Positions 47,817 to 57,476 of a DNA stretch of 64,000 nucleotides are shown here, in pieces. The translations under genes were made by a program, and so were the position numbers. The stretch is from contig OX638372.1 of the NCBI GenBank assembly GCA_951812925.1, forward strand, positions 89,177,058 through 89,241,057, given 5' to 3'. The notes beneath the pieces are model-generated. The model searched no databases. It saw only the letters and a program-made list of their open reading frames with translations, and had not been told where the DNA came from. Source of the DNA: Calliopum simillimum. Lineage: Eukaryota; Arthropoda; Insecta; Diptera; Lauxaniidae. Numbering within the stretch: the first letter of the stretch is position 1; every line of letters begins with the position of its first letter.

Positions 47817-50449
47817 CACGTCAATAATCGCCGCCGCCCCTCATTTCTTTAATTATGAATGACTTCAAGATGTTAGGCTAGTTTGCTAGCCAAACGATTG
47901 TATGTATTTTTATAAATTCTTTAGATTTCTGGTTTTTGTGCACTATAAAACTGTGACAGCTTGCGCTTATGCTACAGAACTAAATGTATTTTAATAATTT
48001 TGAAAACTTTTTGGTTTTTTTATTTTTTAAAAACGATGCAAAATTACTGCGCACAAAAAATCACTGCAAACAATAACCCACCGCTTGATTTAATCGAACG
48101 AATTTCACTTAGCAACCATTCTTGAACAAAACCTAGCATTTAGGGTAAAATCAAGACGCTGTTTAAGAACGTAGGCTTTGTTTTCTCAAAAATTGCTTGA
48201 CCTGATCAGAGAGTGTAGCGTCGGCGCGACTCTCTTGAATCCTGAAATCTGCGCGGAAACAGTGCCAGTTTACTTGGCAATCCAAGATCAGACAAAATGT
48301 TGTCCAACAGGTATGTCGAACTGGAGCCAGCGTAGTTGTTTTATTACTTCGACGTTTCCATAGAGTTCTTAAAACACATATTTCCCTTCTATGTATATTG
48401 TAGTTATTACCAAAACGGATTGGTCAAACATAGCTGGGTTCTGGTACACATTCCAGCAGTATACAATAGGACTGATAAGTCAACCGTCTGCCAGGAAAGA
48501 GTTCTTCTACTCAATTGCGCCCTGAATCAAAAATAACTCCTGTCCAAATTTACTTTCGGACTAGAGTGGTGAAAACGGTGAATGAAAACATTAACAACGA
48601 CGGAATCTCAGAGCCAGTTGACATATGTGTTAAAAAGGGTTAGTTCAAAACACACACGTCCACATTGCAATCTTTTAAACATTTCCCGTTTTTCAGGAAT
48701 ACTTGCTATTGATCCACCAGTCCCTAAGGCAAGGGAGTAGCATTTTCATATGTTCTGCTATTTTTGAAGTAATGAAGAGTATAGTTTACTTTTACCTCAT
48801 TAATTATCCAGAGCGCAACGGGTTCGTAGTATTGCATTCTCTAAACTTTCAGTTCTCTTCAGAGGTTCATCTCAATCGGTTGCAATCCTTTGCGATAACT
48901 TTCATGTCTCCTGCAGATTTAAGAACGTTTGTCTGAGAGACCGCGAAATGTTTTTTCTCTAAACACTAAAATACGCGGCAGATCTCAACATTGCAAGGCA
49001 TTCAACGGCACATCTGAAGGAAATGGTAATGCGTTAGCTTCAGCCTGAATGTGTTCTTTAAACCCTGAAAACAAGACTTTGATTTTTTGTGATTTTTTGA
49101 AATTTAAATGTAAATAAACTATTAATTTTATGCACATATGTTCATATTCTTATGACACTACATATAACAATTTGGAAAACGCACATTGTGTAGTGCCATT
49201 TTTGCCCCATGTCTTTTAACCTCTAGGCATCAGCTGTTTTGCAAGCGAACAACGAGAACAAAAACAACAATAACAGTAACGATATACAACAACAACTTTT
49301 TGTTTTGACTCATAAACATGTTTGAACACGTGGTGACTCGTTTATTTTTAACCCTCACGTACGAAATAATTATAGCGCAAGTACGTGCTTAGAATGTGGT
49401 ACCATTTGGGATTTTAATCCATGAAAAAAAAAGCGAAAAGCTTCAAGAAAAACCCAAAGAGTTTTCACCAAAAAACAACCAAACGGCGTTGTCGTTTGTT
49501 GAAAAACTTCCCAAAAAGTTGTTAGTTTGAGTTGTCAATTTTTTGTTGTTGTTTTCGACTTTTATTTTCAGATTAAGACGCCACATGCTAAGGAAGTTCC
49601 AGGCTGTGTGCCTACACATACAGTTCTTAATGAAGATTTTATGCCTAAGCTGAGGGATTTGTTGACAACACTGAAAGAAATAGAAGATAACAATATTTTT
49701 AAGAATTTGAGGAAAATTCAAAGAATTTGATTCGTAGGAAAAACTGTTCGTAAGAATGGATTGTTGCTTCTGGAATTACAGTGGACTATGTCATCAAGCG
49801 ACCGCTCATATGTTAATCAGTTAGTTAGTCAACCCAGCGTGATCGCTGGTAACTGAATATACTTTGCGCAGACGTTTACTTCATTCTTCTGTGCAACACT
49901 CGAATAATTTAATAATAATTCTCCATCGAAGATATTTTATACGGGTTTCTTCATAATGGGAGTCTCTCAATAGAGCTGGATTTTGAGAAAGCGTTGTACA
50001 CAACGTTGCAAAGCCGAGTTAGTTCAGCGAGAAGACTTTGCTCTCATTTTTGTATTCTATGTCATCTCTCATCTATCTCAGATGCCTTATTTGTGGACTG
50101 TTCTTTACTTGTCAGTTTAAACTTTGAAGGTGTTGCCTGATCAAAACGTCCGAGGAATCGCCTAATGTGCTACAAGACATATGCATAGTCGCAACAAAAT
50201 ACTTATGAGTTACATATTTTTATCCCAGGATCGCTTCTGCATTACTCCACCGTGAAGTCCATACGTCACGCAATTAACATTTTATCAGTCCGTCTAAGGG
50301 TCCTGCCATTCTGATTATAGAAGCTCATTAACTCTCGGTCTTTTCCTTTATCCTTTTCAGGAGGACTCTCTTTTATTTTAAAGTACCCTTTCTTGGCCCT
50401 CGGTACATTCCTTGTGTACGTCGTCACGAGCAGCAATAATTTTTTCTTA
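47817..50449. other. Unassigned stretch
   Basis: The 48178-48363 + frame (LIRECSVGATLLNPEICAET in part) is followed by a good donor-like CAG/GTATGT at 48308, and 49572-49730 follows a TTTTCAG acceptor-like site. Neither gives a recognised protein and they do not join into a convincing gene. They may be remnants of a retroelement. Confidence 0.35.
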
Positions 50450-50499
50450 TTGACGATTTATACCGCAAAATTCTCCGCAACTAACAGGACCATTTTTTT

Positions 50500-51000
50500 T
50501 TTTTTTTCTTGAGCGCTGTTCTTAGACTCGCTTCTTACTGACAGGTGAAGAAAATGTTTTCAGTGTCGTCTTTAGCAGCGTCTTGATATAGGCTGTCCGC
50601 ATCTATCCTTTTTTCCGTATTTTGAGTATGTATTTACAGAAGTATCCATGCCTTGACAGTATCTGACTTTAGAGGTAGTTGACGCCTATAGATCGTCATT
50701 CTAGCCACGCTGGTGACCACGGTGTCACTTTAACCATACATCTGCCACGGGTGCCGTTCTGCCATCTTTCTTGTGAGGCTTAAATTCTAGCGTGCCTAAG
50801 TTCATAACCTTTTGGTGCCTTTCCTTATTACTTCAGCGAAAAGTTTGATTGGAATTAGTCCAGCTATTCTCAACACCGCTAGGGTTCAGTTTATAAGCTA
50901 CGCACTTGCTATACACATGTTCCCTGTACCGTCATTAGCGGTTTTGTTCTCCACTCTTCTTTGAAAGTGTCACCATAAATTTCAGAACATTGGGATTCTG
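50500..51000 (-). pseudogene. Non-LTR retrotransposon ORF2 C-terminal relic
   Basis: Minus-strand translation gives AVLRIAGLIPIKLFAEVIRK (about 50880-50823), resembling the V.AG.IPI.LLA.ER motif downstream of the RT thumb in LOA/R1-like elements. Further on, after frame changes, come KYGKK and DAAKDDTENIFFTCQ (about 50545-50590), matching the terminal region where a Tyr-Gly-Lys stretch precedes a C..C...D..EH.FF.C motif. It is heavily frameshifted. Orientation and type could make it part of the same family as the RNase H relic at 55.6-58.3 kb, but this is not shown. Confidence 0.6.
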
Positions 51001-51467
51001 TTATCATCTCATCGCTTCACTCGATGTTGTATTGGCAATGAAAATATAGATTATTCTTGACAGACCATATAATGCCTGGCATTATCATGTGATTGTTCGG
51101 AAAGGTTACTTTAGTATTCCATAATCTCGAAGTCGAGTGTTACTACTCAGCGGAATTTTTTGTATCCAGCTTTTTCCGCTATTGCTACACCAGTCATCTT
51201 CGTGATAACTTGTATTGATATCTCTTGTTGAAAAAAGACTTAAGTAGAAACAAAGCCATTTGGTCTTTCAAGCATCTTCTTTCATCGAATAACGATGAAA
51301 CTTCTATACCCTTAGCATAATGTAGAATCGATAATAGCATTTTGACTCAATGTCCCGTCTTTCACTTTCAGAAAAGTGAGCTAAGTTTAACCAATTTTCT
51401 TTTTTTCATATATCAAAATAACTTTATTGAGTCAAAAATTTTTCATTGTTATTCACCGCCCCTCGCT

Positions 51468-51969
51468 ATCTTCCGAGCAAATCTTTAATACCGTCTTTAA
51501 GGAATTCCAGGGGCTGTTGCTCAAAAAACTCGGACAAGACCTTTCTGTAGTCCTCTAGGGAATTACATTTTACGCCATCAAGAAAATTCTGCAACAATCA
51601 AAACAAATGGTAATCCAAAAGTGCTAGTTCTGGGCTGTATAGTGGATGCATTAAAACTTCCCAGCCAAGTAATTTTTGGAAGGTCAATAAAGAAGTATAT
51701 GGTCTAGCGTTGTAGTGATGAAAGACGTAGCCCTTTTTGTTGACTAATTCCGGAACTTTTTTCTTGAGCGCTTCATTCAATCTAGTTAATTGTTGACAGT
51801 ACAGTTCCGAAGCAATCGTTTGGCTTCATGGAAGCAGCTCGTAGTACACAGGACCTTTCTATCAAATACTAAGCAAACCTTTCCTTGGCATCAGTTACGG
51901 CTTTGCGACGGTTTGGGCAGGCTCATCTTGTTTCGACCATTAGCTTTATCGCACATTATTATCATACAA
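51468..51969 (-). pseudogene. mariner transposase, C-terminal part
   Basis: The minus strand reads LYDNN, WSKQDEPAQTVAKP, GPVYYELLP, then QTIASELYCQQLTRLNEALK, VPELVNKKGYVFHHYNARPY, YSPELALLDYHLF, then after one in-frame TGA LLQNFLDGVKCNSLEDYRKV and FLKDGIKDLLGR ending at TAG (51468-51470). This matches the mariner DD34D transposase. The second catalytic Asp of HHDNARPH is Tyr here (HHYNARPY), and the third Asp survives in LLDYHLF. Several stops and the lost catalytic Asp make it inactive. The family cuts and pastes at TA sites. Confidence 0.88.
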
Positions 51970-52728
51970 GAGTTCGCCTTGTGGCCGAAGTTCGCCCATT
52001 TCGATTTGACCATAAAATAAAGGAAAAAGTTTTTATACCCTTGGTCGATAAAACACAAAAAACTTTTAATATTCTTCCTTAGGGTTCGGGTTATCTGCAT
52101 CGGTGCAGCAGCTAAGTTGCAATATCGTACTTTTCATTTAGAGGCGTGTAACTCCTACTAAAGAGCAAACAGTTTTTGATATCTATCTATACCAAAATTC
52201 ATAAAAATCAATCATGTTATCGTGCTATATAGTGCTAACTCTATATCTATACCAAATTTCATAAAAATCGTATGCAGTATTTTTGCCGTGAGAGCGTTTT
52301 TTCCATTTAGGGGCGTGGCACTGCCCACTGAAAATATAATGGTAATTTTATAGTTTCTTAGTGCCAATCCTATCTCCGTACCAAATTTCGTTAAAATCGA
52401 TGCAGCGGTTTAGCCGTGAGAGCGTTTTTTCCATTAAGGGGCGTGGTACCGCCCACTAAAAAAACATAATGTTCATATTATCGTTCCGTAGTCCTAACCC
52501 TATCTCCATACCAAATTTCGTTAAAATCGATGCAGCGGTTTAGCCGTGAGATCGTTTTTTCCATTTAGGGGCGTGGCACCTCCCACTTTAAAAACAAATA
52601 TAGTCCTATGCACTGCTCCTCCTTACAACCTTTCCAACAAAAAAAAAATCAAGCAAATCGGTTGAGATTTAGGTATAGAAACAGGGACCTAACCGATTTC
52701 GTTTGCCTATTTACTTATATATAGAAGA
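51970..52728 (+). mobile_element. Insertion made of ~120-bp cgtgg-cgccca tandem units
   Basis: At least three well-preserved tandem units contain ccatttaggggcgtggcacn, gcccact, a variable AT part, ctatctccataccaaatttc, gttaaaatcgatgcagcggt and ttagccgtgagagcgttttt (near 52300, 52425 and 52550), preceded by a more diverged unit. The 5' part has tttttatacccttggtcg and the 3' part ends ttacttatatatagaag. Exact boundaries were set from the interrupted mariner protein. Related units occur at 29.4, 33.0 and, in reverse, 58.7 kb. It looks like a non-autonomous transposon with internal tandem repeats. Confidence 0.75.
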
Positions 52729-52850
52729 TATCCATTTTATGTCACCAGTAACCAATCTGTGCAAAAATGGTTCGAGATCATTCTGTTTCAGAGGAGATTC
52801 ACATACTGAAATATGATCAGTGAGATTTTTTTCAATAAGCGATGTCGCTA
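52729..52850 (-). pseudogene. mariner transposase, central part up to first catalytic Asp
   Basis: The minus strand reads EKNLTDHISVCESPLKQND, then LEPFLHRLVTGDIKWI. In mariner proteins this is the segment ending in the first catalytic aspartate (VTGDEKWILYDN). The Asp is kept and the next Glu is Ile. The reading frame then breaks exactly between KWI and LYDN, where a foreign 759-bp repeat has inserted; the protein resumes at 51969. Sequence further upstream (to 53.1 kb) is too decayed to read with confidence. Confidence 0.8.
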
Positions 52851-53114
52851 CTGCTCATGTGTCGGTATTCCTCCACCTTTTCAAGAGTTACGTCCACTTT
52901 TTCGGTGCATTGTCGACCAAATTAACAAAAAAATTTGCAGAGCGGAATCGGACGTTATTTTTCACCTGTTTTTTTTTTTTTTTCAATAAAGTACCTTCTC
53001 CATAATGAGCACAAATTTATCTGAGATATTTCGCGACCGTATAGTGCTTTTCGAAGAAATGAAGTAAAAACTGGTGATTAATGATACGAAATGTCAATAG
53101 GTAAAAATTGGTTA

Positions 53115-53714
53115 TGATTTTCAAAGATGTCGACTATCTTAAGCAAAAAAGAGTTGCCAGATCGGATCAGTACTTACAGAGTTATCGTACTTTAAACAAT
53201 GCTATTTCACTTTTCTAAGCTTTTTTTAGGTAACCTTATTATTAATATTTCGAAGTGCTTGTAAAATTCATTACCCGCTAAGTTAAAATTACTCAAGAAT
53301 TGTTTTTGAGATTTGCTTTGTCCGACTTCTTAAGAGACGAGTATGGGCGATCAAGTTACTTGTCACTAAATGTTACTAGCTAGAGACCAATCTATGCCGC
53401 TTTTCAAAAATTTGTGTTACATTTCAGCATATGTTCCGAGATGTGTCCTGATGATTGTTTTCATGACCGAGTCTAGTGCAATATCCTACCTTGGTGCATC
53501 TTTTCAATTAGTCAATTTGGTTCCTAACTCAGTTTCTTCCTTTTCATTTAAATTTATTTTTCTGGGTTAGTGGTATCCATTTTATGCTTCGTTGTATATA
53601 GTGGAGTATAGCCCGAATTTGTCGAACTTTTAAAAAATTATTTGGACTGTTCCAACATCACAAGCGAACAATTACCCGGAATTAGTGACTGCGCGAATAT
53701 CATGGGTCATAGGG
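53115..53714. other. Spacer
   Basis: No gene or repeat recognised. Confidence 0.5.
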
Positions 53715-53716
53715 TA

Positions 53717-54433
53717 AGGGAGGGAAATATGGACCACCCATCTTTCTTTTTTAAATAAAACCCAAAATACATATAACAAAACAATTACTTTTATGTCATT
53801 CAGTAAAGAAAACAATTCACCTTTATTCTGATTTACTTCTAGATAAATATCTCATCAGGATAAAGAAAAAAAATTAAAAAACTTAAAATACTCAAAATGA
53901 AGATAAAAAAAAGTGTAGTGTAATATGGACCATATAGTCCATTTGGTACAGAAGTTGCATATAAAAATGTCACTTCCACATTCGGCACATTTTTCATGAC
54001 TCCAAGAACGTCAGATTACACATTCAACCCAAAATTCGCCACGTCGATCTTCTGAGTAAAGGGTAATACATTATATGCATTTTTATCATTTTTTTCCTTT
54101 GTAGTTTATATAATGACCATCAAACTCGTCATGAAAACTGCAACTAGATTTTCCGTCTGAAAAATATAATAAATACATTTGTTTTTGAGGCTTTTTTCTT
54201 TGGTGGTCCATATTACCCATAGCACGTGTCACTAGAAAAATATTATCACTGATCTTTTTTTTAGAAAAATCAACTTTGCAGAAACATGCGACTTCACCGA
54301 ACGCTTAAATCGCCCTATTATAAGCTTTAGGTATTAGCGTAAAGTTTGAACATGGATTACGGTCAATCCTATGTATGCAGTGGGAAATAACCATGTGGTC
54401 CATATTACCCACGTAGTCCATTTTTCCCTCCCT
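53717..54433. mobile_element. TA-flanked MITE, AGGGAGGGAAA ends
   Basis: The left end is TA then AGGGAGGGAAATATGGACCA. The right end reads TAGTCCATTTTTCCCTCCCT then TA. Interior motifs ATGGACC and GGTCCAT repeat in both orientations (for example gtccatattaccca near 54208 and 54399), like the GTGGTATAC motifs of the 28.4-kb element. About 717 bp, no coding capacity. Confidence 0.78.
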
Positions 54434-54435
54434 TA

Positions 54436-55589
54436 CTCTACATATATGTAATTCTTTTTTTTTTTTTTAGCATTTTTTTTTTTAGTGTACAAACTTGAAC
54501 CGATTTTCGCCTATACTATGACAAACTTCAAGTTTTGTTTGTTAATTTTTTCTTGCCTAATTTGCTTTCTTTCGGAATGCAGCAGTTGGTGTCATTTCCT
54601 TTTTTTCCATGCCCATGCGAAGTAGAGTTTTTCCAATTTTCTTTTCTCTTTCCGTACAAATCTTATTATTTGGGCAACATATGTATGTAAGGTATAATTA
54701 CCCAAGAAAGTTTTATTAGTGCCTTTATTTATTTAAGGTACTTACATAACTTTAATGTAAGGCGTTTTTTCTAGTCTCAGCAATGCTTTTGGCAATTTGG
54801 CAATTTGGAAATTACTGTATCCAATAAATTTACAACTCATTAATATCATAGAGATACACTGCGAAATCTCCAAATTCCGCACCATCCGCAACACTTCAGC
54901 CAAATAAAATCACCAAATATGGTTGCTACATATTATTCCAAACTATGCTTGAGAATGTACTTATCCGAGCTCTAACTGTATGTAAACCATGAGATTCAAT
55001 AGAGCTTTTGTGGTCACCTGAAAGAATAGATTTAATTTGACAATATTGCACTGCTGTCAAGAGAAGCAACGGATCTTCCAGAAATAATCCACCGCAACAT
55101 TGTACTTTAAAGTATTAGCAAACTCTCTCACATCTAACTTCCTGGCTAGTCGAAGATTGGGACTGCCAGTGGAATATCCATTGGAATTGCCTACGAACGT
55201 ACATCTCACTGCTGAGATGGTAGCAAAAGTCCATTAATTTTTGAGTGAAAATTTACATTCACTTGTTGTTGCGCTCTAAGTCACACTCTATCTAGCCCTG
55301 GACAGAAGTATTTCTGATAGAAGGAAGGTTGAAAAGGTTACTAGGTATTTTTAGCATACTTACCGATGGCTCAGTGTACATTGAAAATTGTGGCAACCCT
55401 TGTCATATTCATGCGGTTTTTATATAGTTAATCAGAGGCTGTTATATGATAGCCAGAATACCTTGAAAATAATGAAAGGTGTCAATGCTTTTCAGATTGT
55501 GCTAGTAATACGAGAAAGTCCACTTCTTCATTAGATCTAGCGGAATATGAACTAGCTCCGCATGAGTTTCATTAAAGGAGAAATCACGC
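54436..55589. other. Unassigned; probably decayed 3' part of the RNase H element
   Basis: Poly-T tracts lie at 54445-54485. 55.1-55.6 kb has a less AT-biased texture and adjoins the minus-strand RNase H relic, so it may be that element's 3' region. No readable protein. Confidence 0.4.
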
Positions 55590-56043
55590 CTTATTAATTT
55601 GTCTGCTTTTTAGTTGCTAAGTTGGCATCGATGTTTTTATGACCTAGAACCCATACAATATTAAGAACGAACTACTACTAATTTAGATTTTAGTATTATG
55701 GAATTGAATTCTTTGATAAAGGCCTGACTGTCAAGGAGGGAAAACCACCTTAACGGTTTTGGGGCTTATATTTCACAACGGCTTGCATGGTTCGAGAATA
55801 CCAAAAGCTTCTGCCTGCAAAACGCTTACTGAATCAGGCAAGCGGAAATACTGACATAACATCGTATCTTCCGAAAATAGTCCCATATCGATAATAGGGG
55901 AGATGTGTGTACCTTGGTCCGCTTTTCAGTTTTTCAGTGTGCTGGATTTTCCAAAAAAGTTTCTTTAGTTTTTTGATTAAGTTATATTTCTACAATGCTT
56001 GCAGCATCAAATGACGTGACAATGATATTTCTATGTCTTACCA

Positions 56044-56055
56044 TTGAGTAGAAAT
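56044..56055. repeat. Left 12-bp target-site duplication
   Basis: TTGAGTAGAAAT directly precedes the ribozyme-bearing insertion and is repeated exactly at 57465-57476. Confidence 0.88.
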
Positions 56056-56245
56056 TAAAATGGTTTATGTTGACTATATGAAAATTATACTAATTTTACG
56101 AACTTTAGTCATTATTTGCAAGAATCTAAAATTCTATGACATTGACTCCGAGGTTCATAGTTCAATCCCGGCCTCAGACAAAAAGTTCAAAAATTATTCA
56201 ATTGTTATTTCATTTAATTTAAAATAAATTAAATAAAACATAAAT

Positions 56246-56291
56246 TGGTCTGATGATGGTTACGTGGCGGTAACCGAAACATATGTCACCA
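56246..56291 (+). ncRNA. Hammerhead ribozyme-like motif, unit 1
   Basis: Core elements in order: TGGT (stem I 5'), CTGATGA, GGTTAC-GTGGCG-GTAACC (stem II, 6 bp, with one extra T before it), GAA, AC-ATAT-GT (2-bp stem III), cleavage-site C at 56287, ACCA (stem I 3'). Stem I can extend past an internal loop by CAT/ATG pairing (aaaCATaaat upstream, gccATGctt downstream). This fits a type I hammerhead with the very short stem III seen in Penelope-like elements. The extra T between CTGATGA and stem II departs from the textbook core, so activity is uncertain. Confidence 0.72.
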
Positions 56292-56624
56292 TAGCCATGC
56301 TTAGTAGTTTTTTTCTCTAATCCTAATTGTCATGATTTCCTAAGTTGAAAAATGCATAGAATTTTAGATTCTTGCAAATAATGACTAAAGTTCGTAAAAT
56401 TAGTATAATTTTCATATAGTCAACATAAACCATTTTAATTAATTATGGAGAACACGCCAATACATGTGCAACTGGCAACCCTAGTAGCCACATGACAAAC
56501 CGGTATTGATTTCGCAGCCAATGGCTGGACCTTACCAAACAACAACAACAACAGGAGTCATGATAAAAAGGAAAGAGAACAAAAATCTCACTACATGAAT
56601 ATAGACACTTAAGCTACCAATTAT

Positions 56625-56710
56625 TCTGAGGGTACATAGCGCAGTCCATTGATAAATGCGCTATGTAGAGACATTGACTCCGAGGTTCATAGTTCAATCC
56701 CGGCCTCAGA
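56625..56710 (+). ncRNA. Structured module with Pol III-like boxes, junction 1/2
   Basis: The 86-base module is closed by TCTGAGG and CCTCAGA, a perfect 7-bp pair like an acceptor stem. Inside is a perfect 10-bp hairpin ACATAGCGCA/TGCGCTATGT with a 13-base loop, overlapping an A-box-like TAGCGCAGTCCA (56637-56648). A B-box-like AGTTCAATCCC follows at 56691-56701. It is not a normal tRNA: the T stem does not pair beside the B box, and the D-arm position is taken by the long hairpin. It may be an internal promoter or a tRNA-derived head. The hairpin and the promoter reading are alternative interpretations. Confidence 0.5.
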
Positions 56711-56777
56711 CAAAAAGTTCAAAAATTATTCAATTGTTATTTCATTTAATTTAAAATAAATTAAATAAAACATAAAT

Positions 56778-56823
56778 TGGTCTGATGATGGTTACGTGGC
56801 GGTAACCGAAACATATGTCACCA
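56778..56823 (+). ncRNA. Hammerhead ribozyme-like motif, unit 2
   Basis: Same 46 bases as in unit 1, 532 bp downstream. The predicted cleavage follows C at 56819. Cutting at units 1 and 2 would release a 532-nt RNA. Confidence 0.72.
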
Positions 56824-57157
56824 TAGCCATGCTTAGTAGTTTTTTTTCTCTAATCCTAATTGTCATGATTTCCTAAGTTGAAAAATGCATAGAATTTTAG
56901 ATTCTTGCAAATAATGACTAAAGTTCGTAAAATTAGTATAATTTTCATATAGTCAACATAAACCATTTTAATTAATTATGGAGAACACGCCAATACATGT
57001 GCAACTGGCAACCCTAGTAGCCACATGACAAACCGGTATTGATTTCGCAGCCAATGGCTGGACCTTACCAAACAACAACAACAACAGGAGTCATGATAAA
57101 AAGGAAAGAGAACAAAAATCTCACTACATGAATATAGACACTTAAGCTACCAATTAT

Positions 57158-57243
57158 TCTGAGGGTACATAGCGCAGTCCATTGATAAATGCGCTATGTA
57201 GAGACATTGACTCCGAGGTTCATAGTTCAATCCCGGCCTCAGA
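57158..57243 (+). ncRNA. Structured module with Pol III-like boxes, junction 2/3
   Basis: Second copy, identical by eye: closing pair TCTGAGG (57158-57164) and CCTCAGA (57237-57243), hairpin 57167-57176/57190-57199. The first unit has only the downstream half (from 56138), because its upstream part is replaced by the inverted segment. Confidence 0.5.
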
Positions 57244-57310
57244 CAAAAAGTTCAAAAATTATTCAATTGTTATTTCATTTAATTTAAAATAAATTAAATA
57301 AAACATAAAT

Positions 57311-57356
57311 TGGTCTGATGATGGTTACGTGGCGGTAACCGAAACATATGTCACCA
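57311..57356 (+). ncRNA. Hammerhead ribozyme-like motif, unit 3
   Basis: Identical to units 1 and 2, 533 bp after unit 2. The predicted cleavage follows C at 57352. Confidence 0.72.
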
Positions 57357-57464
57357 TAGCCATGCTTAGTAGTTTTTTTCTCTAATCCTAATTGTCATGA
57401 TTTCCTAAGTTGAAAAATGCATAGAATTTTAGATTCTTGCAAATAATGACTAAAGTTCGTAAAA

Positions 57465-57476
57465 TTGAGTAGAAAT
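57465..57476. repeat. Right 12-bp target-site duplication
   Basis: Exact copy of 56044-56055, directly after the truncated third unit. Confidence 0.88.

Larger units (their letters stand above)
51388..53114 (-). mobile_element. mariner element, interrupted and dead
   Basis: The outer boundaries are suggested by an 11-bp inverted pair TAACCAATTTT (51388-51398) and AAAATTGGTTA (53104-53114), in which TA could be the target duplication. Between them, two minus-strand blocks encode a mariner transposase (next entries) separated by a 759-bp insertion. Apart from the insertion the element would be about 970 bp, shorter than a full mariner (about 1.3 kb), so part of the N-terminal half is missing or unrecognisable. 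Confidence 0.65.
56056..57464 (+). mobile_element. Hammerhead-bearing Penelope-like/retrozyme-like tandem element
   Basis: The insertion begins with an inverted partial copy (56056-56137, mirror of the segment catagaattttagattcttg...ccatttta). Direct units then start at 56138, 56670 and 57203 (periods 532 and 533), the last truncated at 57464. The copies are almost identical; the one clear difference is one extra T in a T-run (about 56305 versus 56838). A 12-bp direct repeat flanks the whole. Tandem LTR-like units preceded by an inverted partial copy, each with a type I hammerhead motif, is the described organisation of Penelope-like elements. There is no GIY-YIG/RT ORF, so this copy is non-autonomous. 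Sm-alpha-type SINE-like ribozyme repeats are the other parallel. Confidence 0.75.

Noticed and set aside
48178..49730. Two-exon gene joining 48178-48312 (donor CAG/GTATGT) to 49572-49730 (acceptor TTTTCAG)
   Set aside because: Neither segment has a recognisable domain, and the surroundings resemble decayed retroelement DNA; splice-like sites of this quality are common by chance.
55350..55400. Plus-strand ILTDGS-like RNase H motif
   Set aside because: The rest of the RNase H domain is clearly on the minus strand with its own first motif at 58.24 kb; the plus-strand match is too short and probably chance.
56625..56710. True tRNA gene
   Set aside because: The acceptor-like stem is perfect, but the D-arm position holds a 10-bp hairpin and the T stem does not pair around the B-box-like sequence.
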